From contig JAHCJY010000006.1 of assembly GCA_026126065.1 (NCBI GenBank), forward strand, positions 221,061-285,060: a stretch of 64,000 nt of DNA, given 5' to 3'. A program made the translations under genes and the position numbers. This DNA is from Bauldia sp. (GTDB lineage: Bacteria; Pseudomonadota; Alphaproteobacteria; Rhizobiales; Kaistiaceae). Below are positions 25,431-34,240 of this stretch, in pieces; the stretch's first letter is position 1; each line of letters starts with the position of its first letter. Below the pieces are notes generated by a model. The model was not told the DNA's origin. It saw only the letters and a program-made list of their open reading frames with translations, and did not search any database.

Positions 25431-25636
25431 GGCGCAAACGGTACGGCCCGCCGCGCTCCCGGCACAAGGGGCGCGCCGCCGAACTTTTTCGCGGTTCCTG
25501 GCGCTTTGTTGATCACCGGAAGGTCGCGAGCCCTCGTGCATGACCGGCAGCCGATGCTCGGCTCGCGAGCGGACCCGGACTGGCCGGCGCGTCCCGGACC
25601 GTCGCGGCGCTGCGGCCCTGAGGCCGGTCGCACGGC

Positions 25637-25652
25637 TGGTACGCCTCTTGCG
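25637..25652 (+). promoter_or_regulatory. Sigma-54 (RpoN) promoter of the N-heterocycle operon
   Basis: TGGTACG-CCTC-TTGC has GG and GC exactly 10 bases apart and matches the -24/-12 consensus TGGCACG-N4-TTGC at all but one position. It points towards the binding-protein gene at 25707, with a predicted 5' leader of about 45 bases. It lies in the 276-bp region between the two divergent arms. It implies activation by an enhancer-binding protein such as NtrC under nitrogen limitation; I saw no clear NtrC site. Confidence 0.65.
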
Positions 25653-25706
25653 TGGTGTTCCTCAAGGCGTCGCGCATGCGTCGCCATCCTGAGAGGGGTC
25701 CCATCC

Positions 25707-26726
25707 ATGGTCCGTTCCGCAAAACTGCTGTCTTTCCTCCTCGCCGGCTCGGCGCTGACGCTGGCCGCCGGCGTGGCAAACGCCCAGGAGCTCACGCCCG
25801 TGAGCTTCGGCACCAACTGGCTCGCCGAGGCGGAGCACGGCGGGTTCTACCAGGCCGTGGCCGACGGCACCTATGAGCGTTATGGCCTCGACGTCACGAT
25901 TGTGCAGGGCGGGCCACAGTCGCCCGGCCGCCCGATGCTGCTCACCGGCCAGATCGACTTCTACATGTCGGGCAACATGCTCGGCCCGATCTTTGCCGCG
26001 GCCGAGAACATCCCGGTGATCGAAGTCGCCGCGATCTTCCAGAAGGACCCGCAGGTCCTCATGGCCCATCCCGGCGTCGGCGTGGAGACCTTCGAGGACC
26101 TCGCCAATCTGCCGGTGATCTTCATGGGCGCCGACGGCTTTGCGACCTACTTCCAGTGGATGAAGGTGGCCTTCGAGGGCTTCTCGGACGACCAGTACCG
26201 TCCCTACACGTTCAACCCGGCGCCGTTCATCGCCGATCCGATGTCGGCGCAGCAGGGCTACATCACGGCCGAGCCGTTCGCCGTCGAGCGCGAAGGCGGC
26301 TTCGAACCGCTCCTGTTCCTCCTTGCGGACCATGGCTTCACCACCCCGAATACGCTCATCGAGACGACGCCGGAGTACCTGGCGGCCAACCCCGAGATCG
26401 TGCAGGCCTTCGTCGAGGCGTCGATCATCGGCTGGTACAACTACCTCTACGGCGACAACGCCGCCGCCAACGAACTCATCAAGACCGACAATCCCGAGAT
26501 GACCGACGAGCAGATCGCCTTCACGATCGACAAGCTGAAGGAATACGGCCTGATCGATTCCGGCATCGCGCTCGAGCAGGGCATCGGCTGCATCGATGCG
26601 ACCCAGGTCATGAGCTTCTACGAAAGCATGGTCGAGGCGGGCGTCGTACCAGCCAACATCGACGTGACGACGCTGTTCACGACCGAGTTCGTCTGCGCCG
26701 GCGTCGGTATGGAGCTGAAGCCCTAG
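25707..26726 (+). CDS. NMT1/THI5-like substrate-binding protein
   Basis: 339 residues. A Sec signal (MVRSAKLLSFLLAGSALTLAAGVANA) cleaves before QELTPVSFG. The mature protein has NWLAEAEHGGFYQAVADGTYERYGLDVTIVQGG, LTGQIDFYMSGNM, and FFTGADGFATYF-like and QQGYITAEPFAVE segments of the family. Relatives bind thiamine pyrimidine precursors, hydroxymethylpyrimidine and other heterocycles. It starts the plus arm, and ATPase and permease genes follow. The ATG at 25707 is the start of a clean signal peptide. Confidence 0.87.
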   Translation: MVRSAKLLSFLLAGSALTLAAGVANAQELTPVSFGTNWLAEAEHGGFYQAVADGTYERYGLDVTIVQGGPQSPGRPMLLTGQIDFYMSGNMLGPIFAAAENIPVIEVAAIFQKDPQVLMAHPGVGVETFEDLANLPVIFMGADGFATYFQWMKVAFEGFSDDQYRPYTFNPAPFIADPMSAQQGYITAEPFAVEREGGFEPLLFLLADHGFTTPNTLIETTPEYLAANPEIVQAFVEASIIGWYNYLYGDNAAANELIKTDNPEMTDEQIAFTIDKLKEYGLIDSGIALEQGIGCIDATQVMSFYESMVEAGVVPANIDVTTLFTTEFVCAGVGMELKP

Positions 26727-26811
26727 CCGGGGATCGTCCTCACCGCTGCGCGCCGTCGCTCCGACCCGTTCACCAGGCCGGGGCGGCGGACCATCCAACG
26801 GAGCGGCGATA

Positions 26812-27645
26812 TTGCAGAGCGCGAGGGTGTCCGAAACCCAGGCCGCCGCAGCCATGCCGCCGCGTCCTCGACCGCTCGTCCGCATGGAGGGCGTGTCGAA
26901 GGTATTCTCGAACGGCACGCTCGCGCTCAAGGACATGTCGCTGACGGTGGGGCAGGGCGACTTTCTGTCCCTGCTCGGGCCGTCCGGTTGCGGCAAGTCG
27001 ACCGCGCTCCGCATCATCGCCGGCCTCGGCGGGGCGACGGAGGGCGCCATCGACTGGCCGGTCGCGAACTATGACGCCGAAGGCCGTCCGGACCGCCGTG
27101 TCAGCTTCGTGTTCCAGGACCCGACGCTGATGCCGTGGGCGAACGTCTATCGCAATGTACGCCTGCCGCTCAGCCTCAAGGGCGGCGGTGGTGGGGCAGC
27201 GCATGACGAGATCATGTCGGTGCTCGAAATGGTCGGGCTCGCGGGTTTTGCCAAAGCCTATCCGCGCGAGCTGTCCGGCGGCATGAAGATGCGCGTATCG
27301 ATCGCCCGCGCGCTCGTGACCCGGCCGACCCTGCTGCTGATGGACGAGCCGTTTGCCGCGCTGGACGAGATCACCCGCTTCAAGCTCAACGACGATCTTC
27401 TCGCTTTGCGGGACAAGTTCGGCTGGACCGTCATCTTCGTCACCCATTCGGTGTTCGAGTCGGTCTACCTGTCGAGCCGCGTCGTCGTGATGGCTGCGCG
27501 CCCGGGGCGTGTCTTCGCCGAACTCGAGGTTCCCGCTGGCTATCCGCGCGACCCGGACTTCCGGACGACGGGCACCTATGCGGAGCTCTGCCGCCAGGCC
27601 TCGGAAACCCTCCAGGCTGCGATCCTCGCGAGCGTCAGGCCATGA
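26812..27645 (+). CDS. ABC importer ATPase
   Basis: 277 residues. Walker A LLGPSGCGKST, Q-loop FVFQDPTLMPW, signature LSGGMKMR, Walker B LLLMDEPFAALD, switch H in VTHSVFES. The start is uncertain: TTG at 26812 with a weak GGAG upstream, GTG at 26827 or ATG at 26854; all keep the whole domain, which begins around LVRMEGVSKVF. The stop overlaps the permease ATG by four bases. It forms an importer with the genes on either side. Confidence 0.88.
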   Translation: MQSARVSETQAAAAMPPRPRPLVRMEGVSKVFSNGTLALKDMSLTVGQGDFLSLLGPSGCGKSTALRIIAGLGGATEGAIDWPVANYDAEGRPDRRVSFVFQDPTLMPWANVYRNVRLPLSLKGGGGGAAHDEIMSVLEMVGLAGFAKAYPRELSGGMKMRVSIARALVTRPTLLLMDEPFAALDEITRFKLNDDLLALRDKFGWTVIFVTHSVFESVYLSSRVVVMAARPGRVFAELEVPAGYPRDPDFRTTGTYAELCRQASETLQAAILASVRP

Positions 27646-28502
27646 CGGCGAGCGAAACCCGCGCCGAGCCGGCATCGCCCGCCACTGTCCCACGCGCTCC
27701 GTCGCGCCGCGACGGAATCGCGTGGCGCCTGCTTCGTCTCGCGGTGCCCGTCGTCACGCTCGGCCTCCTCGTCGTGATCTGGCAGGTTGCCGTCGACACC
27801 TACCAGATCCGCCCCTTCATCCTGCCGCGGCCGTCCGCCGTGTGGGACGCCCTGATCGAGAACTGGGACACCCTGTCCCGCTCGCTGTGGGTGACGGTCA
27901 AGGTCACGCTCTCCGCGCTGGGCCTTGCGGTCGCGGGCGGCGTGCTCCTGTCGATCCTGATGCAGTCCCGCTGGATCGAACTCGGCCTTTTCCCATACGC
28001 GGTCATCCTGCAGGTGACGCCGATCGTTGCCGTGGCGCCGCTCCTCATCATCTGGACGTCGCCCAACACGCAGCTTGCGCTGCTGATCCTCGCGGTCCTC
28101 GTCGCCTTCTTCCCGATCCTGTCCAACACGACGGCGGGCCTCAAGGCGACCGACCACAACCTCCTCAACCTGTTCGAACTCTACGGCGCCAACCCGTGGC
28201 AGCGGCTCATCCGTCTGAAGATCCCGAGCGCGCTGCCCTATTTCCTCACCGGCCTCCGCACCGCCGGCGGCCTCGCGCTGATCGCCGCGGTCGTCGCCGA
28301 GTTCGCCGCGGGTTCCGCCGGGCGCGGTTCGGGACTCGCGTTCCGCGTCCTTGAATCGCAATACCGATTGCAGACCGCGCGGCTGTTCGCGGCGCTCCTC
28401 CTGCTGTCCCTCACCGGCGTCGCCATCTACTTCGCCACCAGCTTCATCTCGTGGCTGCTGCTGCGCAGATGGCACGAGAGCGCCGTCAGGCGGGAGAACT
28501 GA
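27642..28502 (+). CDS. ABC importer permease, TauC/SsuC type
   Basis: 286 residues with about six membrane spans, the first at VVTLGLLVVIWQVAV. The EAA-type cytoplasmic loop is at ELYGANPWQRLIRLKIPSALPYFL, preceded by QVTPIVAVAPLLIIW, both typical of nitrate/sulfonate/pyrimidine permeases. It overlaps the ATPase gene (ATGA) and the deaminase gene (TGATG). Unlike the importer at 16929, it is a single-domain permease that must dimerise. Confidence 0.88.
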   Translation: MTASETRAEPASPATVPRAPSRRDGIAWRLLRLAVPVVTLGLLVVIWQVAVDTYQIRPFILPRPSAVWDALIENWDTLSRSLWVTVKVTLSALGLAVAGGVLLSILMQSRWIELGLFPYAVILQVTPIVAVAPLLIIWTSPNTQLALLILAVLVAFFPILSNTTAGLKATDHNLLNLFELYGANPWQRLIRLKIPSALPYFLTGLRTAGGLALIAAVVAEFAAGSAGRGSGLAFRVLESQYRLQTARLFAALLLLSLTGVAIYFATSFISWLLLRRWHESAVRREN

Positions 28503-29839
28503 TGCCCGCCGCGCCCCTCAGCATTCCCGACGATCGCCGCTACGCAATCACCAATGCGGCGTTCCCCGCCTCGCTCCTGGCCGTTCACCCGGCCGCGCCC
28601 GGCGATCTCGTTTCGGGCGACCTCGTCATCGCCGACGGCCGGATCGAGCGTATCCTGCCGCCGGGCGCCGCGAGCGGGCTCACGGTGGTCGACCTTGCCG
28701 GTGGCATGGTCTTCCCGGCCTTCGTCGACATGCACACGCACATCGACAAGGGCCATACCGCCCCGCGGCAGCCCAATCCGGACGGCACGTTCGCCAGCGC
28801 CCTTGCAGCCGTGCAGGTCGATCGCGAGGCGCGCTGGAGCGCCACGGACGTCGCGCGGCGGATGGAGTTCAGCCTCGCCTGCGCCTGGGCGCACGGCACG
28901 GCCCTCGTCCGCACGCACATCGACTCCGCGCCGCCGCAGCAGTCGATCTCATGGCCCGTGTTCGGCGAGATCCGCGAGCGCTGGGCCGGCCGCGTCGACC
29001 TCCAGGCCTCGTCGCTCGTCGCCGTCGACAGCGTCATCGAGCCATCATTCGACGACGTCGTCCGAATGGTCGTTGCCCATGGCGGGGTGCTTGGCGCGGC
29101 GACCTTCATGGGTCCGCTGCTCGAGGAGGGCCTCGACCGGTTGTTCCGCATCGCCATCGAGCACGAACTCGACCTCGATTTCCATGTCGACGAGACGAAG
29201 GACCCGACGGCCCGGTCGCTGCGCGTCGTGGCGGAATCGGCGATCCACTACGGCTACCAGGGCCGCGTCGTCGTCGGCCATTGCTGCTCCCTCGCCATGC
29301 AGCCGGACGATGAGGCGGACAGGACGCTCGACCGCGTGGCGGAGGCCGGCATCAGCGTTGTCTCGCTGCCGATGTGCAACATGTACCTGCAGGATCGCCA
29401 GGCCGGCCGGACGCCGCGCTGGCGCGGCGTGACGCTGCTCCACGAGATGGCGGCGCGCGGCATCCGCGTTGCGGTCGCCTCCGACAACACCCGCGATCCC
29501 TTCTACGCCTATGGCGATCTCGACATGGTCGAGGTTTTTCGCGAGGCGGTGCGGACGCTCCATCTCGATCACCCGCTTGGTGGCTGGCCGCGGGTCGCCT
29601 GCGCCGCACCCGCCGAGGCGATCGGCCGGCCCGACCGCGGCCGCATCGCCGAAGGCGGGCCGGCCGATCTGGTGTTGTTCCGTGCCCGGCGCTGGGACGA
29701 GTTTCTCGCCCGGCCGCAGTCCGACCGCGTCGTGCTGCGCGCCGGGCGAGCCATCGACACCACGCCGCCCGACTATCGCGAGCTCGACGATCTGATGGCT
29801 CCGACCGCAGCGGCGACGACGGGAGAACTGGTCACGTGA
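28502..29839 (+). CDS. codA-like: Cytosine-deaminase-like amidohydrolase
   Basis: 445 residues of the metal-dependent amidohydrolase superfamily. The first metal pair is in FVDMHTHIDKGH, and HIDKGH is diagnostic of CodA. The next ligands are H in DLDFHVDETKD (with the catalytic Glu of HVDE), H in VVVGHCCSLA, and D in VASDNTRDPF. ADLVLF marks the C-terminal beta sandwich. CodA-type enzymes also deaminate isoguanine, isocytosine, creatinine or triazines, so the true substrate may be another N-heterocycle. The ATG at 28502 overlaps the permease TGA, and the stop overlaps the GTG of the next gene. Confidence 0.85.
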   Translation: MPAAPLSIPDDRRYAITNAAFPASLLAVHPAAPGDLVSGDLVIADGRIERILPPGAASGLTVVDLAGGMVFPAFVDMHTHIDKGHTAPRQPNPDGTFASALAAVQVDREARWSATDVARRMEFSLACAWAHGTALVRTHIDSAPPQQSISWPVFGEIRERWAGRVDLQASSLVAVDSVIEPSFDDVVRMVVAHGGVLGAATFMGPLLEEGLDRLFRIAIEHELDLDFHVDETKDPTARSLRVVAESAIHYGYQGRVVVGHCCSLAMQPDDEADRTLDRVAEAGISVVSLPMCNMYLQDRQAGRTPRWRGVTLLHEMAARGIRVAVASDNTRDPFYAYGDLDMVEVFREAVRTLHLDHPLGGWPRVACAAPAEAIGRPDRGRIAEGGPADLVLFRARRWDEFLARPQSDRVVLRAGRAIDTTPPDYRELDDLMAPTAAATTGELVT

Positions 29840-31251
29840 CCGCTTACGACATCGGCGCCCTCAAGGCGGCGCTCGGCACCATCAAGGTCGAGGACCATCC
29901 GACGCTGGTGAAGCAGAAGAGCCGCGACTTCTTCTGGTACTCGCCGCAGCTCAAGCGCGAGCTCGACCACGTGACGGGCGACCTCGTCGTGAGCCCGAAG
30001 TCGGAGGCCGAGATCGTCGAGGTGCTTCGCGCCTGCTACCGCCTCGGCATTCCCGTGACGCCGCGCGGCTCCGGCACCGGCAATTACGGCCAGGCGATGC
30101 CGCTCGCCGGCGGGGTCGTGCTGAGCCTTGCCGAAATGAACGCGGTGAAGGAGATCGCACCCGGACGCCTCGTCGCCGAGCCCGGCGCGATCCTCCAGAA
30201 GATCGACCGGCAGGCGAAGGCGCACTCCGGCCAGGAGCTGCGGGTCTTCCCGTCGACCTACGGCACCGCCACGATCGGCGGCTTCATCGCCGGCGGCTCG
30301 GGCGGCGTCGGCTCGATCAACTGGGGTGGCCTCAGGGACATCGGCAACGTGATCCGCCTCCGCGTCGTGACGATGGAGGCCGAGCCGCGGGTGGTCGACC
30401 TTGCCGGCTGGGAACTGGCAAGGGTGACGCACGCGTACGGGACCAACGGCATCATCACCGAAGTCGAGGTTCCGCTGACCGCCGCATATGACTGGGTCGA
30501 CGTCGTCGTCGGGCTCGACGACTTTCTCGCGGCCGCGCGCTACGGCGACGAACTGGGAAACCAGGACGGCATCCTCACCAAGCTGATCACGCCGATCGCG
30601 GCTCCCGTGCCCTACGACTACTTCCTGCGCTACCGGAAGTTCTTCCGGCGCGAGCAATCAGCCGTGCTGGTCATGGTGGCGCCGCACGCCATGAGCGCCT
30701 TCGAGGCGTTCAACCAGAAGGCCCGCGGCACGATCCTCTACCGCAGCGACACGGCGGACGACGCCACGAAGGCCGGCCTGCCGCCGGTCTACGAACTCGC
30801 GTGGAACCACACGACGCTCCGCGCGCTGCGCATCGATCCGACGATCACCTACCTTCAGGTGCTCTACCCGTTCCCCGATCAGCTCGAGAAGGTGAAGCTG
30901 GTGACGGAGGCGTTCGGCGACGAGGTGCCGGGGCACCTCGAATACGTGCGCTTCGACGGCAAGGTCACCTGCTTCGGCCTGCCGCTCCTGCGCTACACCA
31001 CCCAGGAACGGCTGGACGAGATCATGCGCATCCATGAGGACCTCGGCTGCCCGATCTTCAATCCGCACCGCTACACGCTGGAGGAGGGCGGGATGAAGCA
31101 GACCGACCGGGCGCAGCTCGACTTCAAGCGCCAGACCGATCCGCGCGGTCTTCTCAATCCGGGCAAGATGGTCGCCTGGGAAAACCCCGACTTCGATTTC
31201 TCGACCGGGAAGACCTATCTCTTCCGCGGCCTGCAGCCGGCGGACTCCTGA
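29836..31251 (+). CDS. FAD-linked oxidase (GlcD type), copy 2
   Basis: 471 residues from a GTG that overlaps the deaminase stop (GTGA). FAD loops: VTPRGSGTGNYGQAMPLAGG, FPSTYGTATIGGFIAGGSGG and VTHAYGTNGIITEVEVPL. It shares long blocks with the enzyme at 22863, including KSRDFFW, WNHTTL and LLNPGK, so the two are paralogues that face each other across the same locus. It probably acts after deamination, or the two work as an oxidase pair on different intermediates. No Cys for covalent flavin was noted. Confidence 0.85.
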   Translation: MTAYDIGALKAALGTIKVEDHPTLVKQKSRDFFWYSPQLKRELDHVTGDLVVSPKSEAEIVEVLRACYRLGIPVTPRGSGTGNYGQAMPLAGGVVLSLAEMNAVKEIAPGRLVAEPGAILQKIDRQAKAHSGQELRVFPSTYGTATIGGFIAGGSGGVGSINWGGLRDIGNVIRLRVVTMEAEPRVVDLAGWELARVTHAYGTNGIITEVEVPLTAAYDWVDVVVGLDDFLAAARYGDELGNQDGILTKLITPIAAPVPYDYFLRYRKFFRREQSAVLVMVAPHAMSAFEAFNQKARGTILYRSDTADDATKAGLPPVYELAWNHTTLRALRIDPTITYLQVLYPFPDQLEKVKLVTEAFGDEVPGHLEYVRFDGKVTCFGLPLLRYTTQERLDEIMRIHEDLGCPIFNPHRYTLEEGGMKQTDRAQLDFKRQTDPRGLLNPGKMVAWENPDFDFSTGKTYLFRGLQPADS

Positions 31252-31832
31252 TGCGCGTGCTCGTCCTCTACGCCCATCCGGTGCAGGACAGCTTCGCCTC
31301 GGCACTGCACCAGACCATCGTACGGACGCTTCGCGCGGCGGGCCACGAGGTCGACGACTGCGACCTCTATGCCGAAGGCTTCAACCCGGTGCTCTCGACC
31401 GAGGAGCGCCGCGGCTACCACGATGTCCCGGCCAACCGGGCGCCGGTCGACGGCTATGTCGAGCGCGTTCTCGCCGCCGAGGCGCTCGTCCTTTCCCATC
31501 CGGTGTGGAACTTCGGCTATCCGGCCATCCTCAAGGGCTTCTTCGACCGCGTCTTCCTGCCGGGCGTGTCGTTCAGGCTGGTGAACGGCAAGGTGCGGCC
31601 CTCGCTGTGGAACATCCGGAAGGCCGCCGCCGTCACCACCTATGGCGGATCGCGCTGGCGCGCCCGGCTGATGGGGGACCCGCCGCGCCGCATCTTCAAG
31701 CGCGTGCTGCGCGTCACGATCCGGCCCGGCGCGCCGATGTCGTACATGGCGCTCTACGCCATGGACCTCACGACCCCGGCCGACCGCGCGGCCTTCCTGA
31801 GCCGGGTCGAGGCGGCGATGCAACGCTTCTGA
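31251..31832 (+). CDS. Flavodoxin-fold NAD(P)H quinone oxidoreductase
   Basis: 193 residues. MRVLVLYAHPVQDSFASALH is the FMN-phosphate loop, ALVLSHPVWNFGYPAILKGFFDRVFLPG is the hallmark of the NQO1/KefF/WrbA-like family, and AAAVTTYGGSRW is a second flavin-contact loop. The ATG shares its A with the stop of the preceding oxidase. It may regenerate reduced flavin for, or accept electrons from, the FAD-linked oxidase. It is the last gene of the sigma-54-driven arm. Confidence 0.87.
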   Translation: MRVLVLYAHPVQDSFASALHQTIVRTLRAAGHEVDDCDLYAEGFNPVLSTEERRGYHDVPANRAPVDGYVERVLAAEALVLSHPVWNFGYPAILKGFFDRVFLPGVSFRLVNGKVRPSLWNIRKAAAVTTYGGSRWRARLMGDPPRRIFKRVLRVTIRPGAPMSYMALYAMDLTTPADRAAFLSRVEAAMQRF

Positions 31833-31981
31833 GGTGAACGGGTCGCAGGAACCAAGCTCCTCGACGCCGCTTGCATCCGGATGCGGTGAAGGTCGACTTT
31901 CGGCCTACTCTCCCGCACGACTCGGGATCGGGCGCCGACTGAAGCCCGCGGCATGCCTCCTTGCCACAACTGGAATCCGAC

Positions 31982-34102
31982 ATGGAATATCGCATCTGGC
32001 CCGGCTGGCCGCACCCGCTCGGCGCGACCTGGAACGGCTCCGGCACCAGCTTCGCGCTGTTCTCGGCTCACGCCGAGAAGGTCGAACTCTGCCTGTTCGA
32101 CGCCGACGGCACGACCGAGCTCGCCCGCATCAGGATGCCCGAGCAGACACACGAAATCTGGCACTGCTTTCTGCCCGACGTTCGCCCCGGCCAGCTGTAC
32201 GGCTACCGGGTGTCCGGCCCTTATGCCCCACGCGATGGTCATCGCTTCAACCCCAACAAGCTGCTGATCGACCCCTATGCCAAGGCCCTCGTCGGCGGCC
32301 TCGTCTGGGACGATGCGCTGTTCGGCTACACCATCGGCCACGCCGATGCCGATCTCTCGTTCGACACGCGCGACAGCGCTCCCTTCATGCCCAAATGCCA
32401 GGTGATCGACCCAGCCTTCACCTGGGGCACCCGTCCGGCGCCGCGCCCCTGGCACGAGACGGTCATCTACGAGGCGCATGTCCGCGGCATGACCGCCCTT
32501 CACCCGAACGTCGACGGCGCCGTCCGCGGCACGTTCGCCGGCCTCTCCTCGCCGCCCGTGGTCGACTACCTCAGGAAGCTCGGCATCACGGCCATCGAGC
32601 TCCTGCCGATCCACAGCTTCATCCAGGATCGTCACCTCATCGAGCGCGGCCTGAGCAACTACTGGGGCTACAACAGCATCGGGTTCTTTGCCGCCGATCC
32701 TTCATATCTTGGTCCGGGAGGGCTGTCGGCATTCAAGATATTCGTGCAGCAGATGCACGACGCCGGCATCGAAGTCATTCTCGATGTTGTGTACAATCAT
32801 ACCGCTGAAGGTAATCATCTCGGTCCAACCCTCAGTTTCCGCGGCATTGACAACAGGTCATACTATTATCTCATGGATAACGACCAGAGATACTACAATG
32901 ACTTCACCGGTACCGGTAACGCGCTCGAACTCCGCCACCCCAACGCTCTGGGCATGGTGATGGACAGCCTCCGCTACTGGGTGCTCGAGATGGGCGTCGA
33001 TGGCTTCCGCTTCGATCTCGCCACCACGCTCGCGCGCGTGGACGGCGCCTATAGCGACCATTCGAGCTTCCTGGACGCAATCGCCCAGGACCCGGTCCTC
33101 AACGGCGTCAAGCTCATAGCCGAGCCGTGGGATACCGGCGTCGGTGGTTATCAGGTCGGCAGGTTCCCGCCGGGCTGGGCGGAGTGGAACGATCAGTACC
33201 GCGACACCGTCCGGAAATTCTGGCGCGGCGATCCCGGTGAGCTGTCCGCATTGGCGTGGCGGTTCTCCGGGTCTGCCGACATCTACGACCGCCGGGGCCG
33301 GCGGCCGTGGGCGAGCATCAATTTCGTGACCGCGCACGACGGTTTCACGCTGCGCGACCTCGTCAGCTACAACCAGAAGCACAACGAGGCCAACGGCGAG
33401 GGCAATCGCGACGGTACGGACAACAACAACAGTTGGGACTGCGGCGTCGAGGGCCCCTCCGACGATCCGCTGATTGTCGACCTCCGGCGGCGCCAGGTTC
33501 GCAACATGCTGGCGACCCTGCTCCTGTCGCAGGGAATTCCGATGATCGTTGCCGGCGACGAGTTCGGGCGATCGCAGGGCGGGAACAACAACGCCTACTG
33601 CCAGGACAACGAAATCGGCTGGCTGGGCTGGCAGGACATCGACGAGGAAGGCGAATCCCTGCTCGCCTTCGCCCGGAAGCTCATCGGCCTGCGCCGCGAC
33701 CACGTCGTCTTCCACCGCAAGCGCTTCTTCAACGGCCGGCCGGTAGCAGGCACCGAGGACAAGGACGTCATCTGGCTCCGGCCGGACGGTATCGAGATGG
33801 CCAGCCGTGACTGGGACAGCCCGCACCACAAGGCGCTCGCCGTGCGCCTGAGCGGGGAGGCGGGCCACATGCACCTCACCGAGCGCGGCGCCCAGGAGCC
33901 GGACGACACATTCGTCGTCTTCTTCAACGCCTCCGACGAGGCCGTTCCGTTCACCGTCCCCGTGGAGGGGCCAGGTCAGCATTGGGAGTCCTTGCTGGAC
34001 ACGGCGGCGACGAACGATGCCGTCCCGGCCGTCCCGCTGCCCGGGGGCACGATGCTGGAATTGCCTCCCCACTCGATGCAGCTCCTGATCCGCCGCGAAT
34101 AG
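31982..34102 (+). CDS. glgX: Glycogen debranching enzyme GlgX (isoamylase family)
   Basis: 706 residues of GH13. An N-terminal CBM48-like domain (SGTSFALFSAHAEKVELCLFD) is followed by the catalytic barrel: nucleophile D345 in GFRFDLATTL, acid/base E381 in LIAEPWDTG, and transition-state stabiliser D453 in FVTAHDGFTL. The region from about 32695 to 32910 is clearly lower in GC than the rest, yet the protein reads through normally. The ATG at 31982 has GGAA upstream; a TTG at 31961 adds 7 residues. It removes short branches during glycogen breakdown. No other glycogen genes are in the window. Confidence 0.9.
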   Translation: MEYRIWPGWPHPLGATWNGSGTSFALFSAHAEKVELCLFDADGTTELARIRMPEQTHEIWHCFLPDVRPGQLYGYRVSGPYAPRDGHRFNPNKLLIDPYAKALVGGLVWDDALFGYTIGHADADLSFDTRDSAPFMPKCQVIDPAFTWGTRPAPRPWHETVIYEAHVRGMTALHPNVDGAVRGTFAGLSSPPVVDYLRKLGITAIELLPIHSFIQDRHLIERGLSNYWGYNSIGFFAADPSYLGPGGLSAFKIFVQQMHDAGIEVILDVVYNHTAEGNHLGPTLSFRGIDNRSYYYLMDNDQRYYNDFTGTGNALELRHPNALGMVMDSLRYWVLEMGVDGFRFDLATTLARVDGAYSDHSSFLDAIAQDPVLNGVKLIAEPWDTGVGGYQVGRFPPGWAEWNDQYRDTVRKFWRGDPGELSALAWRFSGSADIYDRRGRRPWASINFVTAHDGFTLRDLVSYNQKHNEANGEGNRDGTDNNNSWDCGVEGPSDDPLIVDLRRRQVRNMLATLLLSQGIPMIVAGDEFGRSQGGNNNAYCQDNEIGWLGWQDIDEEGESLLAFARKLIGLRRDHVVFHRKRFFNGRPVAGTEDKDVIWLRPDGIEMASRDWDSPHHKALAVRLSGEAGHMHLTERGAQEPDDTFVVFFNASDEAVPFTVPVEGPGQHWESLLDTAATNDAVPAVPLPGGTMLELPPHSMQLLIRRE

Positions 34103-34240
34103 CGGCGATCAGGGAGGAGCCGGTCGGTGACGGCGGCAGTAGCCGGCCGACTTCGGCCAAGGCCTCACGCGATCCCCCTTGGGGGCCGCCATTGTCGACG
34201 GCCCGACTTGCTCCTTGGCGCAGGCGCGACTAGAGGGTGC

